Below, piece by piece: positions 6,494 to 12,027 of a DNA stretch of 15,296 nt. Position 1 is the stretch's first letter; each line of letters begins with the position of its first letter. The DNA is from JAGTQI01 sp038868115 (GTDB lineage Archaea; Thermoproteota; Bathyarchaeia; Bathyarchaeales; Bathycorpusculaceae), in assembly GCA_038868115.1 (NCBI GenBank), contig JAWBXA010000023.1:1-15296 (forward strand), in the 5' to 3' direction. Both the position numbers and the translations under genes were made by a program. A model generated the notes under the pieces. The model ran no database searches. It saw only the letters and a program-made list of their open reading frames with translations, and was not told where the DNA came from.

Positions 6494-7861
6494 TTGCAGT
6501 TTTCTCAAAGGCTTGCAGATAGATGTTCGCCGAACGTTTGGTTACTTGACATTCTAAGGGATTCCGGCGTGGCTGCGGATGTAAGTTATGATGAAACTCG
6601 GGTTGTTGTTAAGGCTTCTAGGAGCGGCTTATGTGTTGCTTGTAAGGGTTCACGTTTTCTCTGCGGCAAAACCCGCTGCCCAATAATTGTTAGGGCTAAC
6701 TACTTCTTGAAAAGTGTTCCGTTAATGCAAAGTGAGGATATTGCTGGGGCTTCTCCTCCAAGCGTTTTTGTGGGTAGGATTGGTTATCCTTACGTTTACG
6801 CCGGACCCCTTGTTCCGCCAGTTCAAGAGGACACAAGCCTCTACGACTTGCCAGAATACTGGTTTGGAAAATCCATCGACGAGATTGTTAGCTTTCGCTC
6901 CATGCTCATTCGCGGTAAGCATCGCGTGCACGTGCAGAAATTCTTGGAAGCAGGAAAAATTATTGAGAAAACCCGCGAGCTTGCCTTGGCTGTTAAACCT
7001 GTCGATGTTGAACTTCTTTTGAAGAAAAAGCCTAGGGGCTTCATAGTTTTGGACGATGAGGTTCAGCCTTTTGGTCCCTCGGCACCTATACGCGATTTGA
7101 GGGTTGGGTATGCCCGCTGGGACCATCAGATTGAGAAAGCCTATTATGATACTGACTTAAAGGCTGCAGAAGCGGTTCTTGACCTTTACAATAAAGGTGT
7201 TTTGATAACGAAGATTCAGAGAGCTTTTAGTGTTGGCGCCTTCGGCTTAGAAAAGAATAGGCGCCTCGTGCCAACCCGCTGGAGCATAACAGCCGTTGAC
7301 AGCATAATCTCAAAGGAGCTTATGGAAAAAGTGAAGACTTTTCCAGAGATAAGCGAGTACCGCGTTTACGAGTCTCGTTACTTGGACAACATTTTTGAAG
7401 TTTTAATGATTCCAGGCAAATGGAGCTATGAGGCGATAGAAGCTTGGTATCCGGGCACTGTTTGGAACCCGCATGGAAGAAGCGTTGTAATGTTTTCCGA
7501 CCGTGAGGGCTATAAAGGAAGAACAACATACGCTGAAATTGGCGGCTGCTACTATGCGGCACGTTTAGCCATCTGTGAACAACTCGTTCGTGAACAGCGT
7601 CAAGCAAAAGTTATAGTGCTTCGGGAGGCGCATCCAGGCTACATAATGCCAGTCGGGGTATGGCAGGTTCGTGAAAACGTTAGAAACGCCATGCGCCAGA
7701 AACCATACACTTTTAAAACTTTAGATGAGGCATTACAGTTCATTGCAAGCCGCTTCAAAATTCCTATTCGCCAGTGGATTATGCACAGCGAACTTTTAAA
7801 GGATGCCCTTTTCCAAAAACATATGACGGATTTCTTGGAAAAGTTAAAGACTAACAGTTGA
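6494..7861 (+). CDS. nreA: DNA repair protein NreA family
   Basis: NreA is an archaeal DNA-damage response protein that works with PCNA; its exact activity is unclear. This 455-residue protein has a CxxC-x6-C-x4-C cysteine set (C47, C50, C57, C62) in LCVACKGSRFLCGKTRCPI. This is followed by the family hallmarks RANYFLKS and GASPPSVFVGRIGYPYVYAG plus PLVPP. The C-terminus has QKHMTDFL (441-448), which fits the PCNA-interacting pattern Q-x-x-M-x-x-F-aromatic/aliphatic. The frame opens with TTG at 6494, 12 bp after an in-frame TGA; no ATG precedes the cysteine set. This start leaves about 46 residues ahead of C47, longer than the short N-termini I recall, and there is no good Shine-Dalgarno, so the start is uncertain. 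The family call is strong. Confidence 0.9.
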   Translation: MQFSQRLADRCSPNVWLLDILRDSGVAADVSYDETRVVVKASRSGLCVACKGSRFLCGKTRCPIIVRANYFLKSVPLMQSEDIAGASPPSVFVGRIGYPYVYAGPLVPPVQEDTSLYDLPEYWFGKSIDEIVSFRSMLIRGKHRVHVQKFLEAGKIIEKTRELALAVKPVDVELLLKKKPRGFIVLDDEVQPFGPSAPIRDLRVGYARWDHQIEKAYYDTDLKAAEAVLDLYNKGVLITKIQRAFSVGAFGLEKNRRLVPTRWSITAVDSIISKELMEKVKTFPEISEYRVYESRYLDNIFEVLMIPGKWSYEAIEAWYPGTVWNPHGRSVVMFSDREGYKGRTTYAEIGGCYYAARLAICEQLVREQRQAKVIVLREAHPGYIMPVGVWQVRENVRNAMRQKPYTFKTLDEALQFIASRFKIPIRQWIMHSELLKDALFQKHMTDFLEKLKTNS

Positions 7862-7986
7862 AACTGTCGAGCATAAGAAATTTTCGGCAACACTATATCA
7901 CGCTTTTTCAACTTTGATAAAAGGGATGCAGCCTTTATAAGGGGATTCACAGGTTGGGGAAAAACCAACATGCCGTGGGGTTTTAA

Positions 7987-8094
7987 ATGGAAACCATTAG
8001 AACAAGGATTAAAGAAGCCCAAAGAAGAGTTAGCCTTTCAGAGAAGGAGTTTGAAGCTTTTAGCAAAAGGCTGACGACTTTAAGTAATTTTTGA
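7987..8094 (+). CDS. Possible 35-aa helical ORF between nreA and ppa
   Basis: From an ATG at 7987 the frame reads METIRTRIKEAQRRVSLSEK and then EFEAFSKRLTTLSNF, a plausible amphipathic helix-turn-helix. A TATA-like TTTATAAG lies at 7933-7940. A second overlapping frame from an ATG at 7970 gives 33 residues (MPWGFKWKPLEQG...). Neither has a clear Shine-Dalgarno, and the first runs 15 bp into the end of ppa on the other strand. This could be a real small protein, a gene remnant, or chance. I do not recognise it. Confidence 0.22.
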   Translation: METIRTRIKEAQRRVSLSEKEFEAFSKRLTTLSNF

Positions 8095-8613
8095 TTCCTT
8101 GAACTTTTTGATGGCGTATTCGACGATTTTCATGGCTTCTTTTGCATTTTTCCATTCTTTAAACCTAACCCACTTGTGCGGTTCAAGACGTTTGTAAGTT
8201 TCGAAAAACTCTTGAATCTCTCTAAGCTTGTGGGGATGGATGTCGCTTATATCCTTGTAGCCGTTGAATCTGGCGTCGTCGACAAGCACAGACAAGATTT
8301 TTGGGTCTTTGCCTTTTTCATCCTCAATTATTAATGCGCCTATAACCTTAACCTTTACAAGGCATCCCACCTCAAGGGGCTCATAGCTTAACGCCATTAT
8401 GTCCAGCGGGTCTTCATCGTCAAACCATGTTTGGGGCACAAAGCCATACTCGACTGGAAAGACCACCGATGATGGTATTATGCGGTCTAGGACGAAGGTT
8501 TCCCATTTAATGTTGTACTCATACTTGTCCCTCGAACCGCTGATAACCTCGATAACCATGTTTAAGATTTCTGGCGGCTTTTCTCCGCACGGAATGTCAC
8601 GCCAAAGATTCAT
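8080..8613 (-). CDS. ppa: Inorganic pyrophosphatase (class I)
   Basis: Class I soluble pyrophosphatase hydrolyses PPi released by biosynthetic reactions, using Mg2+. From the ATG at 8613 the protein has 177 residues and starts MNLWRDIPCG, the usual archaeal start. Visible active-site groups are E22 and K30 (IEVISGSRDKYEY), R44, the metal-binding DEDPLD with D66, D68 and D71, D98 and D103 (EDEKGKDPK), and YK at 140-141. A longer TTG start at 8625 is possible (181 residues). I prefer the ATG because the TATA-like element CCTAAATATTGG (8643-8654) would start transcription near 8622, downstream of the TTG. The gene lies after the UPF0282 gene in the same direction but seems to have its own promoter. 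It converges with nreA. Confidence 0.95.
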   Translation of the reverse strand: MNLWRDIPCGEKPPEILNMVIEVISGSRDKYEYNIKWETFVLDRIIPSSVVFPVEYGFVPQTWFDDEDPLDIMALSYEPLEVGCLVKVKVIGALIIEDEKGKDPKILSVLVDDARFNGYKDISDIHPHKLREIQEFFETYKRLEPHKWVRFKEWKNAKEAMKIVEYAIKKFKESKIT

Positions 8614-8642
8614 AACAGACGCCAAAAGCCAAACTGTTCAGC

Positions 8643-8654
8643 CCAATATTTAGG
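8643..8654 (-). promoter_or_regulatory. TATA box for ppa
   Basis: The minus strand reads CCTAAATATTGG in the 47-bp gap between the UPF0282 stop and the ppa ATG. The predicted TSS near 8622 gives a leader of only about 9 nt, which fits the lack of a Shine-Dalgarno before ppa. Confidence 0.45.
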
Positions 8655-8660
8655 CTTTTA

Positions 8661-9572
8661 TCATTCCTCTCTAAGCGGCCTCTTCTTAACCTCAAATTTT
8701 TCCGTGCTGTATTTTGCGTAAAGCTCCTTCCTCAAAGCTTCAAGCATCTCAATTTTCCTCCCAGAAAACTCGGCGGCTGTGATAACCTTAATGCCACGTT
8801 TTTGAGCTTCCGTATAAACCGGTTTTATTCTCATTTTGTAGTTTAGATCGCGAAGGAAATGGTGGTCTAAAACGATTGTTTGGACGCCTGTCTCTTTTAT
8901 GGCTCTGATGAGATTGCTGTTGGATATTTCAAGGCTTTTGAAAGAGTAGCGATAACCAAGCATATACGTCATCGGCCCATCAACAAAGAGCACGTCTGGA
9001 TTCTCACTTATAATGAAGGCTATTTGATCGTCAAGCGACGGCCCTTCAACATCTGACGTGTGAAGGAATTTTTCGCCGCCGCTTTTTATGCAAGTCTCTG
9101 TTATATAGCCAAGCTTTGGGTTTGTTCCATGGCATACAGCCTTTGAGAAGGTTATGGCGGTTTCGCCGAACTGGAAGCTCTTGCCGTCAGCGATCTCCAG
9201 CCTTTTTGGCAAGTTTTTGATGACTGCAAGAAAGTAGGCAGCTCTATCTTTTTGGCTTCTGTTTATATTTTCCGTTGGATGCTTTATGAAAACTTTTTTG
9301 CCGCTGTAAAGCCCTGGATGGTCTGGATCGTGATGGTCATAATGATAATGTGTTACAATAAGCACATCGGATTCTTCCGCGTAATGCTTTATAATGTTCC
9401 ATGTCTCATCCAGCCTCTGCCACTCAAGCGGATGTGGCTCCAAACCGTAACGCAACGGCGCTAAAGAAACGCCCGGGTCTATTAGGATCCTTAGATCATC
9501 TGTTTCCACAAAAGTCGCCATTGAGCGAACCCCAAAACTGTCAAAAGCTAGCGGCAATATCTGTCTAATCAT
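8661..9572 (-). CDS. MBL-fold metallo-hydrolase, UPF0282 family
   Basis: The 303-residue protein has the metallo-beta-lactamase fold metal motif THYHYDHHD (74-82: H75, H77, D79, H80), then H148 in CHG, D174 in TSDVEGP, and H237/H238 in LDHHFLRD. The N-terminal GVRSMATFVET and IDPGVSL...RYGLEPHPLE are the hallmark of the archaeal UPF0282 group. The activity of this group is not established as far as I know; the fold includes nucleases, phosphodiesterases and thiolesterases. The ATG at 9572 overlaps the stop of nucS by 4 bp (ATGA), so the two are translationally coupled. The coupling suggests, but does not show, a role connected with DNA repair. The C-terminal ~35 residues are Lys/Glu rich. Confidence 0.88.
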   Translation of the reverse strand: MIRQILPLAFDSFGVRSMATFVETDDLRILIDPGVSLAPLRYGLEPHPLEWQRLDETWNIIKHYAEESDVLIVTHYHYDHHDPDHPGLYSGKKVFIKHPTENINRSQKDRAAYFLAVIKNLPKRLEIADGKSFQFGETAITFSKAVCHGTNPKLGYITETCIKSGGEKFLHTSDVEGPSLDDQIAFIISENPDVLFVDGPMTYMLGYRYSFKSLEISNSNLIRAIKETGVQTIVLDHHFLRDLNYKMRIKPVYTEAQKRGIKVITAAEFSGRKIEMLEALRKELYAKYSTEKFEVKKRPLREE

Positions 9573-10375
9573 TTGGGCTGTCCCTCCCTGAAGAAAGCTT
9601 CAAGCCTTTTTGTTTCAGCCTTCTTCAGAATTTCCGCGCACTTTTCAGGGTCTAAAGCCTTAAACTCCAATCCAAGGGTTTCAAGAAGCCTCTGTACATC
9701 TTTAGCTATGTTTGGCGCCACTAAGATGCCGCGCACCTCGCGGTTTGTTCTACTTTTAATAGCCTCTATGTATCTGGCTAATTGTAAAACAGCCTCTTTA
9801 CCAGCCTTTTTGCGCTTAATCTCAACAACAACAAAACGCCCATTCTTGTCAACGCCATAAACATCTACAAATCCCGGCTCCACCTTCTTTTCATAGCTCA
9901 TGGGTTTGAAGCCCTTCTCCAAGAGGGAGGGCTCCAAAAGTATGGCTTTCTGCATGTCCTCCTCGCTGGCGTAAAGTGAAAATTCTCCAGAGTCTACAAG
10001 AGTCATAGCCGAGACCAAATGGATTCTGTCGAAGAAAGCTTTAACGGATTCCGGGGGTTTTCGCCTCACGGCATGAATCTCCAATATTTCGTCTTTAACT
10101 TGTGTGTAGAATATGCATCCTGGCGGCTGCCAGTTTGCTGGCTCATACCCTACTGAGCGGTGTACAAGCAATGAGCCGTCCTCCTTTATGATTAGTATAC
10201 GCTCGCCCGGTTCAAGCTCCGACCTGGCTCTGCCCAGGTAATGAACCCAGCAATTGCCAACCAAAAGGATGGTTTTCCTTTGGGATAAAGACTCCCCAAT
10301 TATTTCTCCTGCCTCAGTAATGTTCGGACTTATGAGAACTGTGATGCGCCTTGAAGCGGACAAGTTTTCAGCCAA
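9569..10375 (-). CDS. nucS: Endonuclease NucS/EndoMS (mismatch-specific)
   Basis: NucS/EndoMS cuts both strands at mismatches and acts with PCNA; in many archaea it serves in place of MutS/MutL. The 268-residue protein has the N-terminal beta-domain (VGNCWVHYLGRARSELEPGE, 39-58) and the PD-(D/E)xK nuclease core. That core has D171 in GFVDVYGVD, E185 and K187 in VVVEIKRKK, and Q198/R201/Y202 in QLARY. The C-terminal TKRLEAFF (255-262) resembles a PCNA-interacting box in which the usual Gln is replaced by Thr. The start is TTG at 10375; the next candidate is TTG at 10363, and no ATG lies near. There is no Shine-Dalgarno, in keeping with a near-leaderless mRNA. It is coupled to the UPF0282 gene downstream and divergent from the methyltransferase. 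Confidence 0.92.
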   Translation of the reverse strand: MAENLSASRRITVLISPNITEAGEIIGESLSQRKTILLVGNCWVHYLGRARSELEPGERILIIKEDGSLLVHRSVGYEPANWQPPGCIFYTQVKDEILEIHAVRRKPPESVKAFFDRIHLVSAMTLVDSGEFSLYASEEDMQKAILLEPSLLEKGFKPMSYEKKVEPGFVDVYGVDKNGRFVVVEIKRKKAGKEAVLQLARYIEAIKSRTNREVRGILVAPNIAKDVQRLLETLGLEFKALDPEKCAEILKKAETKRLEAFFREGQPK

Positions 10376-10388
10376 ATAATTTTAGAAC

Positions 10389-10410
10389 CTTTTATACCAG
10401 ATAAAACTTC
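10389..10410. promoter_or_regulatory. Compact divergent promoter of nucS and the methyltransferase
   Basis: Only 47 bp separate the two start codons. On the plus strand CTTTTATACC (about 10389-10398) is about 30 nt from the ATG at 10423, so the methyltransferase mRNA would be leaderless or nearly so. On the minus strand GTTTTATC (about 10402-10409) or GGTATAAAAGG could serve nucS, with the first giving a start near its TTG. The two core promoters overlap, so one transcription complex may hinder the other. Confidence 0.5.
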
Positions 10411-10422
10411 TGAAGACCCCCC

Positions 10423-10992
10423 ATGAGCGAGTGGGAGCTTAAACGCGACAACATACAGCACTATGATTTGATGGCAAAAAGCTACGATGAGCAATATGCT
10501 GAAGAACAAAGGGCTAAAATCGAAACCGCCATAAAGAGCATAAAAATCGGCGGAAATTGCCTGATTTTGGATTGTGGCTGTGGAACAGGCTTGCTTTTTG
10601 AATATATTGCTGAAAAAGCCGTTATGGTTGTTGGGCTGGATATTTCAAGGAAAATTCTGGCGGAGGCTGAAAGGCGGGCTAAAGCTTTCGGTAATGTATG
10701 TTTGGTTTTGGCTGATGCTGATTATCTGCCTTTTAGGGATCATGCTTTCAGCCATGTTTTCGCTGTGACCCTGCTCCAGAACATGCCAGATCCTGAAAGA
10801 ACTCTGGCAGAAATTTGCAGAGTAGCGAAGAAAGACGCCTACATGGTTATTACCGGGTTAAAGAAGAAGTTTTCTTTAGAAATTTTTTGGGGTTTATTAC
10901 ATAAGCTTGATTTAAATGTAATTGAAATTTCAAACGGTAATGAACGTCTAAAGTGTTATGTGGCTGTTTGCAAAAAGCCTAGTTATCATTAA
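10423..10992 (+). CDS. Class I SAM-dependent methyltransferase
   Basis: The 189-residue protein is a compact Rossmann-fold methyltransferase of the UbiE/type-11 kind. Motif I is LDCGCGTG (49-56), binding SAM. The acidic residue D73 in VVGLDIS should bind the ribose hydroxyls, and ADADYLPF (97-104) is motif III near the adenine. HVFAVTLLQNMPDPERTLAE (111-130) is the post-III helix. The N-terminus with KRDNIQHYDLMAKSYDEQY is the usual cap helix of this group. The substrate cannot be inferred. The ATG at 10423 follows a TATA box at leaderless spacing and has no Shine-Dalgarno. The gene is alone on its strand before the polyferredoxin operon. Confidence 0.9.
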   Translation: MSEWELKRDNIQHYDLMAKSYDEQYAEEQRAKIETAIKSIKIGGNCLILDCGCGTGLLFEYIAEKAVMVVGLDISRKILAEAERRAKAFGNVCLVLADADYLPFRDHAFSHVFAVTLLQNMPDPERTLAEICRVAKKDAYMVITGLKKKFSLEIFWGLLHKLDLNVIEISNGNERLKCYVAVCKKPSYH

Positions 10993-11012
10993 ATTTCATG
11001 GCTGTGTAGCCT

Positions 11013-11024
11013 AAACTATATATG
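11013..11024 (+). promoter_or_regulatory. TATA box of the polyferredoxin-hdrA operon
   Basis: AAACTATATATG is a good TATA match about 70-80 nt upstream of the ATG at 11095. The leader of about 50 nt carries GGTGG (11083-11087), a Shine-Dalgarno with 7-nt spacing. There is no other gene in the gap. Confidence 0.55.
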
Positions 11025-11094
11025 AAAGTAGAAGGTTAGAGCTATACTCTTACATAGTTCACTGATCGAAAATTTGGGACCCGGTGGTTGACGG

Positions 11095-12027
11095 ATGCCC
11101 CTTAAAACCTTAAAGAAGGAAACCGCGGAAGCCCTAACCCTTGAATGGATTTTACACGTGAAAAATTACAGGTTAACCCTTGATCGTAAGCTATGTGTTG
11201 GATGTGAAATTTGCACTTTAGCGTGCCCGAAAGAAGCCATAAAACTTGAGAAACAGCCAAAAACACCTGATGGAAAAGCACAGCGGGCGAGGGTTGACAT
11301 AGCCCTTGAAAAATGCAACTTTTGCGGAATATGCAATATATTATGCCCATATGGAGCAATTAGAGTGACAATTAATGGAGAGCATGTTTTAAACGTTGTT
11401 GAGAAAGAGAGTTTTCCACAGCTTGTCCGCGACATTCAAGTGGATACAAGCAAATGCCCAGTAGATTGTGTTGAATGCGAGAAGGTTTGCCCTCTCAGCC
11501 TCATTAAAGTGACATGGCTTACCCTGGAAGGAAAGGTCATTGAAGATTTAGGTTCCTTAACGAAGAAAAAGCTGAAAGGCTTAAAGGTTAACGTTGATAT
11601 TAAGAAAGAGCTTTGCCCATGCTGTAGAATCTGCGAGTTCAAATGTCCAGAAGGTGTGCTTCACGTACGCAAGAGTTTCTATGGAAAGATAAACATAAAT
11701 CAGGATAAATGTCCAGAAGGTTGTAAAGACTGCCTTGATGTCTGCCCAATAACTGGGGCACTATACTTGTCCGAAGCAGATAAGAAGGTTCACGTGAATG
11801 AAGCTTTCTGCGTTTATTGTGGAGCCTGCAAGGTTGTTTGCCCAGTGTCGGAAGCTTTAGAACTTAAAAGAACTAAGATTATGCATACTTCTGTTCGCTC
11901 CGGGGCTTGGAACAAAGCCTTGGAGCGTTTGGCTTCTCCTCTTGAGATTACTAAGGAGCTGAAGGCTAAAGGTTCTCAAAGAGCTTTAGAATCCGTTGAA
12001 AAACGGTTGGGTTGGAGGGTCCCATAA
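11095..12027 (+). CDS. Polyferredoxin with six [4Fe-4S] motifs (FwdF-like)
   Basis: The 310-residue protein carries six cysteine quartets, each followed by Pro except as noted: C34/37/40/44, C74/77/80/84, C121/125/128/132, C174/177/180/184, C206/210/213/217 and C239/242/245/249. Motifs 3 and 5 have CxxxCxxCxxxC spacing; the others have CxxCxxCxxxC. C176 is an additional cysteine. This predicts six low-potential [4Fe-4S] clusters arranged as three ferredoxin-like pairs, an electron wire like the FwdF/FmdF subunit of formylmethanofuran dehydrogenase, which usually has more clusters. The last 60 residues are helical (TSVRSGAWNKALERLASPLE) and bind no cluster. GGTGG precedes the ATG at 11095. The TAA is immediately followed by the hdrA ATG, so the two are one operon, and the protein probably feeds electrons to or from HdrA. 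FwdF kinship is inference. Confidence 0.85.
   Translation: MPLKTLKKETAEALTLEWILHVKNYRLTLDRKLCVGCEICTLACPKEAIKLEKQPKTPDGKAQRARVDIALEKCNFCGICNILCPYGAIRVTINGEHVLNVVEKESFPQLVRDIQVDTSKCPVDCVECEKVCPLSLIKVTWLTLEGKVIEDLGSLTKKKLKGLKVNVDIKKELCPCCRICEFKCPEGVLHVRKSFYGKININQDKCPEGCKDCLDVCPITGALYLSEADKKVHVNEAFCVYCGACKVVCPVSEALELKRTKIMHTSVRSGAWNKALERLASPLEITKELKAKGSQRALESVEKRLGWRVP

Noticed and set aside
6460..6558. 32-codon ATG frame at the start of nreA
   Set aside because: It overlaps nreA in another frame, stops early and has no ribosome binding site; the position fits a leader region better.
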